From the NCBI GenBank assembly GCA_944376955.1, contig CALWEB010000130.1, positions 1 to 5,590 of the forward strand: 5,590 nt of DNA, given 5' to 3'. Made by a program: the position numbers and the translations under genes. This DNA comes from an uncultured Agathobaculum sp. (GTDB taxonomy: Bacteria > Bacillota > Clostridia > Oscillospirales > Butyricicoccaceae). Shown here one piece after another: positions 1 through 4,927 of the stretch (its first letter is position 1; the number at the start of each line of letters is the position of its first letter). The notes under the pieces are model-generated. The model did no database searches. It was not told the DNA's origin and saw only the letters and a program-made list of their open reading frames with translations.

Positions 1-31
1 GACAGTGATGCGACACGACGCAAAAGAGAAT

Positions 32-116
32 GCGAGTGTGCTGGAACTGGTAGACAGGCACGTTTGAGGGGCGTGTGTCAATCGACGTACGGGTTCAAGT
101 CCCGTCACTCGCACCA
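32..116 (+). tRNA. tRNA-Leu, anticodon GAG
   Basis: This is a type II (long variable arm) tRNA that decodes CUC/CUU leucine codons. The acceptor stem GCGAGTG (32-38) pairs perfectly with CACTCGC (106-112), followed by discriminator A113 and an encoded CCA (114-116). The anticodon stem CACGT/GCGTG (59-63/71-75) closes a seven-base loop TTGAGGG, with anticodon GAG at 66-68. The T stem ACGGG/CCCGT holds the loop TTCAAGT (94-100). The variable arm at 76-88 can form a short stem, as expected for leucine tRNAs. It is probably cotranscribed with the next tRNA; no promoter is visible in the 31 bases before it, so transcription may begin outside the window. Confidence 0.95.
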
Positions 117-141
117 CCTTCAAACAATTAAAATCAAATAT

Positions 142-227
142 GCGGATGTGGCGGAATGGCAGACGCGCTAGCTTCAGGTGCTAGTGTTCGCAAGGACGTG
201 GGGGTTCAAGTCCCCCCATCCGCACCA
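142..227 (+). tRNA. tRNA-Leu, anticodon CAG
   Basis: This is a second type II leucine tRNA, decoding CUG. The acceptor GCGGATG (142-148) pairs with CATCCGC (217-223), followed by A224 and encoded CCA (225-227). The anticodon stem CTAGC/GCTAG (168-172/180-184) closes the loop TTCAGGT, with CAG at 175-177. The variable-arm stem GTTC-GCAA-GGAC and the T arm GGGGG-TTCAAGT-CCCCC are clear. It lies 25 bases after the GAG tRNA and 1 base before a terminator stem, so the two form the end of a tRNA transcription unit. Confidence 0.96.
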
Positions 228-228
228 A

Positions 229-263
229 GGAAAAAGACGTGCTGAATCAGCACGTCTTTTTCC
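229..263 (+). terminator. Intrinsic terminator of the tRNA-Leu unit
   Basis: GACGTGCTG (236-244) and CAGCACGTC (248-256) form a perfect nine-base-pair stem with a three-base loop. It is flanked by A5 on the left and T5 (257-261) on the right, which extend the pairing. The T run directly after the GC stem is the standard signature of a factor-independent terminator. Because it is symmetrical it could also act on the minus strand. Confidence 0.92.
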
Positions 264-293
264 TTCCCCCTATCCTAATCATCTCATATGCAC

Positions 294-330
294 AAAAGGA
301 GCGGCAGCGCTGATCAGCGCCGCCGCTCCT
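294..330 (-). terminator. Intrinsic terminator downstream of the Amt-PII locus
   Basis: Read on the minus strand, a 17+17 base inverted repeat (330-314 and 313-297) starts AGGAGCGGC and ends GCCGCTCCT, with a single G-U wobble. It is followed at once by TTTT (297-294, counting the last paired T). It begins 37 bases after the TAA of the PII reading frame (368-370), so it ends the Amt-PII transcript and insulates it from the convergent tRNA unit. Confidence 0.85.
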
Positions 331-367
331 CTTCCATTTTCACCGGAATTTCATCAGTACAATCGTT

Positions 368-1000
368 TTACTCGTCATCCTGCAAAGCATCAAAACCCTC
401 TGCGCCTGTGCGCACCTTGATGACGTTCTCCACATCGTAAATAAAGATCTTGCCATCACCAATGTGACCGGTATACAGTACCTTTTTCACCGTTTCCACC
501 ACGGTTTCCACCGGAACCTTGGATACGACAACCTCCATCTTAATCTTGGGCAGCAGCGTCATATCCACTTCTGCGCCGCGGTAATACTCCGCTGCGCCCT
601 TCTGGATACCGCAGCCGATGACGTTGGTCACCGTCATGCCGGATACGCCAATCGCGCCCAGCGCGTCTTTCAGTACTTCAAACTTGGACTGCTTCGTGAC
701 AATAACAACCTTGGTCAGCTTGTGGTCGCCGCCCTCGGTGGTCACCTTGGTGACCGGCACAGCCTTCTCCACCGCAACCGGAATGGTATCCAGCATGGAG
801 GCTGCCTTTTCCGCCGCCTTGGTTCCCAGCACGTTCGGTACGACCGGCATAAAATCTGCATATGCCGAGGACAGGCCATGCTCAGGCTTGTCGAGGCCCA
901 TGATTTCCTCTGCTTCAGAGACGCGCAGGCCAATGGTGTGCTTAATGATCTGGAATACAATCGTCATGGTAACCGCAACCCATGCAATCACCGCAACCAT
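368..1000 (-). CDS. C-terminal part of Amt-PII fusion: last Amt helix, cytoplasmic tail and PII domain (distal to in-frame TAG)
   Basis: This frame is continuous with the upstream Amt frame and separated from it only by TAG at 1012-1010 and three codons (Ala-Leu-Gly). Residues 1-23 are the remaining hydrophobic part of Amt helix 11. Residues 24-50 match the Amt cytoplasmic tail (GLRVSEAEEIMGLDKPEHG). After a linker, residues 94-206 form a complete PII nitrogen-sensor domain. Visible PII hallmarks are GMTVTNVIGCGIQKG (Gln133, the 2-oxoglutarate/ATP region), the T-loop YRGAE (140-144), PKIK (Lys152), the B-loop TGHIGDGKIF (177-186) and the C-loop KVRTG. The uridylylated Tyr of E. coli GlnB/GlnK is Val145. 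The frame ends in TAA. ATG1000 lacks a convincing ribosome site, so separate translation from it is doubtful; an internal ATG at 796 has an AAAAGG eight bases upstream. Without the stop, the full protein would be 576 residues. Confidence 0.85.
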   Translation of the reverse strand: MVAVIAWVAVTMTIVFQIIKHTIGLRVSEAEEIMGLDKPEHGLSSAYADFMPVVPNVLGTKAAEKAASMLDTIPVAVEKAVPVTKVTTEGGDHKLTKVVIVTKQSKFEVLKDALGAIGVSGMTVTNVIGCGIQKGAAEYYRGAEVDMTLLPKIKMEVVVSKVPVETVVETVKKVLYTGHIGDGKIFIYDVENVIKVRTGAEGFDALQDDE

Positions 1001-1009
1001 GCCGAGCGC

Positions 1010-1012
1010 CTA
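1010..1012 (-). other. In-frame amber codon (TAG) splitting the Amt-PII reading frame
   Basis: Reading stays in one frame from ATG2098 through this TAG to the PII stop at 368, so no frameshift is involved. The codon sits in HALAI-TAG-ALGMVAVIAW, where Amt proteins commonly have Gln followed by a hydrophobic residue, then (L/I)G. A single C-to-T change would turn CAG into this TAG. The other two stops visible in the window are TAA. Confidence 0.9.
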
Positions 1013-2098
1013 AATCGCCAGCGCATGTACGCCGCCGCCGTAGAACAGGCCGACCGGCGCCACTTCCGTGCTGCCATAAGCGTAATAACCGAACAGACCG
1101 ACCATCAGCGTGCCGGTCGCGCCGCACAGACCGTGTACGCCAACCGCACCAACCGGATCGTCTACTTTGAGCTTCTGATCGACAAACTCAATGCCGAATA
1201 CTACCACAAAACCTGCAATGATACCGATGATCGCTGCACCGAAAGGTGTTACCGTGTCGCAGCCTGCGGTGATAGCAACCAGACCAGCCAGAGAACCGTT
1301 GAGCGTCATGGACACATCCGGCTTCTTATAGCGGATCCAAGTGATGCACATAACGGTAACAGTGGCTACGGCCGCCGCCATATTCGTGGTGACAAAGACG
1401 CGAGCCGCAACCTCTGCCCCTTCGCCGGACAGGGCAACCGTCGAGCCGCCATTAAAACCGAACCAGCAGAACCACAGGATGAATACACCGAGTGCGCCCA
1501 GCGTCAACGAATGGCCGGGAATCGCGCGGGCCTTACCATCCTTTGTATACTTGCCGATGCGGGGCCCGAGAATGGCCGCGCCGATAAACGCTGCCACGCC
1601 GCCAACCATATGCACTGCCGTGGAACCGGCAAAATCATGGAAGCCAAGCTCGCTCAGCCAGCCGCCACCCCAGATCCAGTGGCCGGAGATCGGATAGATC
1701 ACAGCCGAAATGACCATGGAGTAAATGCAGTAAGCGGAAAACTTGGTGCGCTCTGCCATTGAACCGGAAACAATCGTCGCCGCCGTTGCGCAGAACACGG
1801 TCTGGAAGATCAGCGTCGTCCAGTCATATCCTTCGCCCACGACGCCATCGGCCAGAAAATCAAAGCCGCCGAAAAAGCCGTTCATGGAACCGAACATGAT
1901 GCCAAAGCCGACCAGCCAGAAAATCGGCGTGCCGAGGCTGAAGTCCATCAGATTCTTCATGATGATATTACCGGCGTTTTTCGCCCGGGTAAAGCCGGTT
2001 TCGACCATCGCAAAGCCCGCCTGCATGAAAAAGACGAGCGCAGCGGCAACCAAAGTCCAGCCGACGTCCATCGAAGTCGCAAGTGCATTAAAATCCAT
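1010..2098 (-). CDS. amt: Ammonium transporter Amt, N-terminal 362 residues (ends at premature TAG; parent gene is an Amt-PII fusion)
   Basis: This is an Amt/MEP/Rh-family ammonium channel of the cytoplasmic membrane. It starts at ATG2098, seven bases after an AGGGGGG ribosome site. The first residues form helix 1 (about 12-32; no separate signal peptide is obvious), and about ten membrane helices precede the stop. Family hallmarks are the Amt signature DFAGSTAVHMVGG (155-167), pore His163 and His322 (the twin-His pair), WFGFNGGS (212-219), MTLNGSLAGLVAITAGC (264-280) and DPVGAVGVHGLCG (314-326). The frame stops at TAG just as helix 11 begins. The missing helix and tail, plus a PII domain, continue in the same frame to position 368. 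The truncated product would lack the cytoplasmic tail that PII proteins normally engage. It may be a pseudogene, a stop read through by suppression, or a sequence error. Confidence 0.9.
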   Translation of the reverse strand: MDFNALATSMDVGWTLVAAALVFFMQAGFAMVETGFTRAKNAGNIIMKNLMDFSLGTPIFWLVGFGIMFGSMNGFFGGFDFLADGVVGEGYDWTTLIFQTVFCATAATIVSGSMAERTKFSAYCIYSMVISAVIYPISGHWIWGGGWLSELGFHDFAGSTAVHMVGGVAAFIGAAILGPRIGKYTKDGKARAIPGHSLTLGALGVFILWFCWFGFNGGSTVALSGEGAEVAARVFVTTNMAAAVATVTVMCITWIRYKKPDVSMTLNGSLAGLVAITAGCDTVTPFGAAIIGIIAGFVVVFGIEFVDQKLKVDDPVGAVGVHGLCGATGTLMVGLFGYYAYGSTEVAPVGLFYGGGVHALAI

Positions 2099-2105
2099 TG
2101 ATAAA

Positions 2106-2112
2106 CCCCCCT
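2106..2112 (-). promoter_or_regulatory. Ribosome binding site of amt, G-run variant
   Basis: AGGGGGG lies seven bases before ATG2098 and pairs with the CCUCC anti-SD sequence through one G-U wobble. It directly follows the T tract of the leader terminator, so folding of the leader could affect translation as well as transcription. Confidence 0.75.
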
Positions 2113-2174
2113 AAAAATTAAAATGGCGTGTATCCCCTGCCGCCCTTTCGGGCAAACAGGAAACACACGCCATT
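2113..2174 (-). terminator. Leader terminator/attenuator upstream of amt
   Basis: On the minus strand AATGGCGTGT (2174-2165) pairs with ACACGCCATT (2131-2122). Pairing continues inward for eight more pairs, including three G-U, to make 18 continuous pairs. These are capped by a small GC hairpin around GAAA (2149-2146). The right arm runs into TTTTAATTTTT (2123-2113). It lies between the predicted promoter and the start codon, so it is a conditional terminator rather than the end of glnN. An alternative cap fold, CCG-AAAGGG-CGG, is possible inside it. Confidence 0.75.
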
Positions 2175-2224
2175 GTGTACGAAGACCAATCTGTTTTGAT
2201 AAAAACCGCGATATATGTGTGATA

Positions 2225-2253
2225 ATTATACTTTAGGCACTGAAAAGTTTCAT
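2225..2253 (-). promoter_or_regulatory. Predicted sigma-70/A promoter of amt
   Basis: ATGAAA (-35, 2253-2248; four of six consensus bases), a 17-base spacer and a perfect TATAAT (-10, 2230-2225). The start would be near 2218, giving a leader of about 120 bases that includes the terminator-like hairpin. Confidence 0.75.
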
Positions 2254-2268
2254 TCACCTTAACTTTTC
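2242..2268. promoter_or_regulatory. Inverted repeat over the amt -35 region, possible operator
   Basis: GAAAAGTT (2242-2249) and AACTTTTC (2261-2268) are perfect eight-base arms around an 11-base spacer. The left arm overlaps the amt -35 hexamer. Arm size, spacing and position would suit a dimeric regulator. The AT-rich arms and absence of a following T run argue against a terminator. The regulator is unknown. Confidence 0.4.
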
Positions 2269-2342
2269 GCAGCCTCATGTCCCGTCTGAACCATCCGGCT
2301 CAGCAGAACCTGCCGTTTTCAGCGGTTGCTGCAAACGAAATC

Positions 2343-4430
2343 TTAAACATAAAAGAGGATATCCGAATAGGTCGGGAACGGCCAATACTTCTTGCCCACC
2401 AGCATTTCCAGCTGATCAGCCGGTGCACGAACCGCATCCATTGCGGGCAGGATCGTATCATGGTAGTAGTTGGCGACCGTCTCCGCATCCGCAGCGGGCG
2501 CCTGCTCCACCGCATCGTCGAGCGCACGGCACTTGGTGTACAGCTCCTCCGTCAGCGCGGATACGCGGCCCAGCAGGTCGGCTTCCATGCCGCCTGCAAC
2601 GCCTGCTTCCTTCTTATTCTTGACCGTCTTGGCCAGATCGCTCTGGTAAGCCACGCAAGCCGGCAGGATCTCCTCACGCACCATGTCACTCATGGTCAGC
2701 GCTTCGATGTGCAAGGTCTTGTAGTATTCCTCCAGCAGCGCCTCTTCACGAGACTCCATTTCCACGCGGCTGTAAACACCGTGACGGGCGAACAGCTCAA
2801 CGTTGGCCTCATCCGTGTAATGCGGCAGTGCATCGGCCGTGGACTTGAGGTTATGCAGGCCGCGTGCCTCCGCCTCGGCAACCCAGGAATCATCATAGCC
2901 GTTGCCGTTGAAAATGATGCGCTTGTGCGCCTTGATCTCGCGCTTGATGAGCGCAACCAGCGCGGACTGGAAGTCATCCGCCTTCTCCAGCTCATCCGCA
3001 AACAGGCGCAGTTCCTCTGCAACCGCCGTATTGATCATGATGTTCGGGCAAGCGATATTGATCGCAGAACCCAGCATACGGAACTCAAACTTGTTGCCGG
3101 TAAACGCAAACGGAGAAGTACGGTTGCGATCGGTGGTGTCCTTCGGGATATCCGGCAGAACAGAAACGCCCAGATCCATCTTGGTCTTGGCCATGTCGGT
3201 ATAATCCTCACCGGATTCAATGGCGTCCAGAATTGCCTGCAATTCGTCGCCAATGAACATGGAAACGATGGCCGGAGGCGCTTCGTTTGCACCCAGACGA
3301 TGGTCATTGCCTGCGGATGCTACCGAAATGCGGAGCAGATCCTGATATTCATCCACTGCTTTGATAACCGCAGTCAGGAACAGCAGGAACTGCGCGTTCT
3401 CGCTCGGGGTCTTGCCCGGCTCGAGCAGATTTTCGCCCTCGTCGGTCGAGATCGACCAGTTATTGTGCTTGCCGGAACCGTTAACGCCGTCAAACGGCTT
3501 CTCATGCAGCAGACAAATGAAGCCATGCTTCTGTGCCACGCGCTTCATGACCTCCATGGTCAGCTGGTTGTGGTCGGTGGCGATATTGGTAGTGGTGAAC
3601 ACCGGCGCCATCTCGTGCTGCGCAGGCGCTACCTCGTTGTGCTTGGTCTTGGCAAAGATGCCGAGCTTCCACAGCTCTTCGTCCAACTCCTGCATGAACG
3701 CAGCAACACGCGGACGGATGGAACCGAAGTAGTGGTCTTCCATCTCCTGCCCCTTGGGCGGCTTTGCGCCGAACAGGGTGCGGCCGGTGAAGATCAGGTC
3801 CTTGCGCTGTGCGTAATCCTTCTTGTCGATCAGGAAATAATCCTGCTCAGGGCCGACGGTGGTCGAGACACGGCGGACATTTTTGCCGAACAATTTCAGC
3901 ACACGGCAGGCCTGCGTGCTGATCGCTTCCATCGAGCGCAGCAGCGGGGTCTTTTTGTCCAGGATTTCGCCGGTGTAAGAGCAGAACGCGGTCGGGATGT
4001 AGAGCGAACCGTCCTTGACGAACGCATAGCTGGTCGGGTCCCATGCGGTGTAGCCACGTGCCTCAAAGGTGGCACGCAGGCCGCCGGACGGGAACGAGGA
4101 AGCATCCGGCTCGCCCTTGATCAGTTCCTTGCCGGAAAACTCCATCATAACGCTGCCATCATCCGTGGGCGAAATAAAGGAATCGTGCTTTTCCGCCGTT
4201 ACGCCGGTCATCGGCTGGAACCAGTGGGTATAATGGGTCGCACCCTTGGAAACCGCCCAGTCCTTCATTGCAGTGGCGACAACCGCCGCTACATCTGCGT
4301 CAATCGCCGTGCCTTCCCTCATGGTCTTTTTCAGCTTTCGATAAACGTCCTTGGGCAGACGTTCCTTCATCACGGTCTCGTTAAAGACCATGCTGCCGAA
4401 CAGCTCCGGAACATTCTTTGCTGTGTTCAT
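2343..4430 (-). CDS. glnN: Glutamine synthetase type III (GSIII)
   Basis: This enzyme makes glutamine from glutamate, ammonium and ATP in the cytoplasm. At 695 residues it has the large type III size rather than the roughly 450 of type I. Family motifs appear in order: GPEQDYFLID (193-202), the GSIII signature around FTGRTLFGAKPPKGQE (214-229), KHNEVAPAQHE (263-273; metal/glutamate region), NGSGKHNNWS (317-326), GANEAPPAI (380-388), NKFEFRMLGS (446-455; active-site Arg), and the conserved C-terminal KYWPFPTYSDILFYV. All are intact and no disruption is seen. The start at ATG4430 is supported by AAGGAG ten bases upstream and by the family-typical N-terminus. It ends in TAA. It is transcribed from its own consensus promoter through a leader terminator, divergent from gltB1 and in the same direction as amt downstream. 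Confidence 0.97.
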   Translation of the reverse strand: MNTAKNVPELFGSMVFNETVMKERLPKDVYRKLKKTMREGTAIDADVAAVVATAMKDWAVSKGATHYTHWFQPMTGVTAEKHDSFISPTDDGSVMMEFSGKELIKGEPDASSFPSGGLRATFEARGYTAWDPTSYAFVKDGSLYIPTAFCSYTGEILDKKTPLLRSMEAISTQACRVLKLFGKNVRRVSTTVGPEQDYFLIDKKDYAQRKDLIFTGRTLFGAKPPKGQEMEDHYFGSIRPRVAAFMQELDEELWKLGIFAKTKHNEVAPAQHEMAPVFTTTNIATDHNQLTMEVMKRVAQKHGFICLLHEKPFDGVNGSGKHNNWSISTDEGENLLEPGKTPSENAQFLLFLTAVIKAVDEYQDLLRISVASAGNDHRLGANEAPPAIVSMFIGDELQAILDAIESGEDYTDMAKTKMDLGVSVLPDIPKDTTDRNRTSPFAFTGNKFEFRMLGSAINIACPNIMINTAVAEELRLFADELEKADDFQSALVALIKREIKAHKRIIFNGNGYDDSWVAEAEARGLHNLKSTADALPHYTDEANVELFARHGVYSRVEMESREEALLEEYYKTLHIEALTMSDMVREEILPACVAYQSDLAKTVKNKKEAGVAGGMEADLLGRVSALTEELYTKCRALDDAVEQAPAADAETVANYYHDTILPAMDAVRAPADQLEMLVGKKYWPFPTYSDILFYV

Positions 4431-4440
4431 GAATGGTTCG

Positions 4441-4446
4441 CTCCTT
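4441..4446 (-). promoter_or_regulatory. Ribosome binding site of glnN
   Basis: AAGGAG on the minus strand, ten bases before ATG4430. The spacing is slightly long but it is the only good site near this start. Confidence 0.75.
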
Positions 4447-4484
4447 TATATATGAATTTGTTTACCCAACGAATGGAATATAAC

Positions 4485-4520
4485 AAAACAGGCGCTGCGG
4501 GTCGTGTTCCCACAGCGCCT
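4485..4520 (-). terminator. Leader terminator/attenuator upstream of glnN
   Basis: Minus-strand AGGCGCTGTGGG (4520-4509) pairs with CCCGCAGCGCCT (4501-4490) over 12 pairs with one wobble and a seven-base loop. It is followed by G-TTTT (4489-4485). It begins about 12 bases after the predicted transcription start and ends about 55 bases before the glnN ATG, so by default it would stop RNA polymerase before the gene. Confidence 0.8.
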
Positions 4521-4527
4521 TTGCTGT
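4512..4527 (-). promoter_or_regulatory. Candidate antiterminator hairpin with AAAGGC loop in the glnN leader
   Basis: ACAGC (4527-4523), loop AAAGGC (4522-4517), GCTGT (4516-4512). The loop and 3' arm are part of the left arm of the glnN leader terminator, so the two folds exclude each other. A six-base loop with A at position 1 and G at position 4 is the signature of RNA targets of ANTAR antiterminator proteins. Only one such hairpin is seen here instead of the usual two. Confidence 0.5.
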
Positions 4528-4538
4528 TAACACCTTGC

Positions 4539-4567
4539 ATTATAGCCATCAAACCTTTTTTTGTCAA
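4539..4567 (-). promoter_or_regulatory. Consensus sigma-70/A promoter of glnN
   Basis: TTGACA (4567-4562), exactly 17 bases, TATAAT (4544-4539): a perfect consensus match. Initiation is expected near 4532. With such a strong promoter, control is likely to act at the leader terminator or at an overlapping operator. Confidence 0.92.
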
Positions 4568-4573
4568 GGTCTC

Positions 4574-4592
4574 CCGGCGTTTTTTTCGCCGG
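4574..4592. repeat. Palindrome CCGGCG-T7-CGCCGG upstream of the glnN -35
   Basis: Six-base perfect arms (4574-4579 and 4587-4592) surround seven T's on the plus strand (seven A's on the coding strand of glnN). It ends six bases upstream of the -35 hexamer. It may be an operator or activator site, with the A tract acting like an UP element. It is not a normal terminator, because the T run is in the loop and not after the stem. Confidence 0.4.
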
Positions 4593-4690
4593 AATGGACG
4601 ATTTGATGCAACCTTCTGAAAACCTGCCGAAAAAACATCTCTTTTTCTATGCAATTTGTGAAAACTTGAATTTTTCCAACCTTTTACTGC

Positions 4691-4719
4691 TTGACGCTGC
4701 TACCCGCGTGTAATAGAAT
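4691..4719 (+). promoter_or_regulatory. Predicted sigma-70/A promoter of gltB1
   Basis: TTGACG (4691-4696), 17-base spacer, TAGAAT (4714-4719); each hexamer matches five of six consensus bases. Initiation is expected near 4726, only a few bases before the leader hairpins. It is divergent from the glnN promoter, with about 120 bases between the two -35 boxes. Confidence 0.8.
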
Positions 4720-4727
4720 AAGTAAAA

Positions 4728-4741
4728 GGACAAAGGCGTCC
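4728..4741 (+). promoter_or_regulatory. Candidate antiterminator hairpin with AAAGGC loop in the gltB1 leader
   Basis: GGAC (4728-4731), loop AAAGGC (4732-4737), GTCC (4738-4741). The loop is identical to that in the divergent glnN leader, and both are closed by a C-G pair (shared CAAAGGCG). The loop and 3' arm are also the foot of the gltB1 terminator stem, so the folds compete. The stem is only four pairs, so it would probably need a bound protein to win. Confidence 0.5.
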
Positions 4742-4794
4742 ACCAGAGCCGAGGATTGAAATGGGATCCCCGGCTCTGGTGGGCGTCTTTTTTT
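4732..4794 (+). terminator. Leader terminator/attenuator upstream of gltB1
   Basis: A 20-pair stem joins 4732-4751 to 4771-4790. Its core CCACCAGAGCCG/CGGCTCTGGTGG is perfect, and the foot has two G-U pairs. A 19-base loop separates the arms and T7 (4788-4794) follows. It starts within about ten bases of the predicted transcription start and lies some 130 bases before the gene, so it must be bypassed for expression. Confidence 0.88.
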
Positions 4795-4821
4795 GCACCA
4801 ACCATCCTATTTCTTTCCCCG

Positions 4822-4854
4822 ACCGGCGCGTTTTCACTGGAAAAACGCGCCGGT
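4822..4854 (+). other. Strong GC-rich RNA hairpin in the gltB1 leader, no T run
   Basis: ACCGGCGCGTTTT (4822-4834) and AAAACGCGCCGGT (4842-4854) form 13 perfect pairs around a seven-base loop. No U tract follows on either strand, so it is not a standard terminator. It lies between the attenuator and the ribosome site. A second, weaker stem GGGC(4860-4863)/GCCC(4879-4882) with inner GGT-ACAGCG-ACC follows. The role is unknown: RNA stability, pausing or protein binding are possible. Confidence 0.6.
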
Positions 4855-4913
4855 GGGCTGGGCGGTACAGCGACCATCGCCCCCAACATCGCATAGCAAG
4901 AATGTGTATATAT

Positions 4914-4920
4914 GAGGAGG
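4914..4920 (+). promoter_or_regulatory. Ribosome binding site that fixes the gltB1 start
   Basis: GAGGAGG, seven bases before ATG4928. This near-perfect site selects this ATG and so implies a 13-residue leader before the catalytic Cys14. Confidence 0.9.
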
Positions 4921-4927
4921 AAGCACC

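Noticed and set aside
1..31. Possible tRNA promoter or end of another tRNA before the first tRNA-Leu
   Set aside because: No -10/-35 pair, CCA end or stem could be recognised in these few bases.
1010..1012. Genome-wide recoding of TAG or pyrrolysine insertion
   Set aside because: There is only one TAG in a coding frame here, no PYLIS-like evidence can be judged, and the position fits Gln lost by a single transition; other explanations are simpler.
464..1762. A 432-residue plus-strand frame, with smaller overlapping frames
   Set aside because: It is antisense to the Amt-PII coding region, rich in Arg/His/Cys as typical of shadow frames, and without a ribosome site.
2301..2331. Possible glnN terminator: imperfect stem CAGCAACC/GGTTCTGCTG on the minus strand
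   Set aside because: It needs a two-base bulge and no T run follows. I see no convincing terminator between glnN and the amt promoter, so read-through into amt is possible.
4525..4532. TGTTAACA palindrome at the predicted glnN start, resembling a GlnR half motif
   Set aside because: A GlnR/TnrA site needs TGTNA-N7-TNACA; the seven-base spacer is absent and no full match was seen in any of the three promoter regions.
2277..4619. A 780-residue open frame on the plus strand
   Set aside because: It lies antisense to the fully conserved glnN gene, has no matching ribosome site and its translation shows no recognisable family; it is a by-product of GC-rich codon use.
4720..4927. Glutamine riboswitch (glnA or Downstream-peptide type) in the gltB1 leader
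   Set aside because: The conserved core of those motifs is not recognisable, and they are known mainly from cyanobacteria and phages; the terminator with AAAGGC hairpin explains the leader better.
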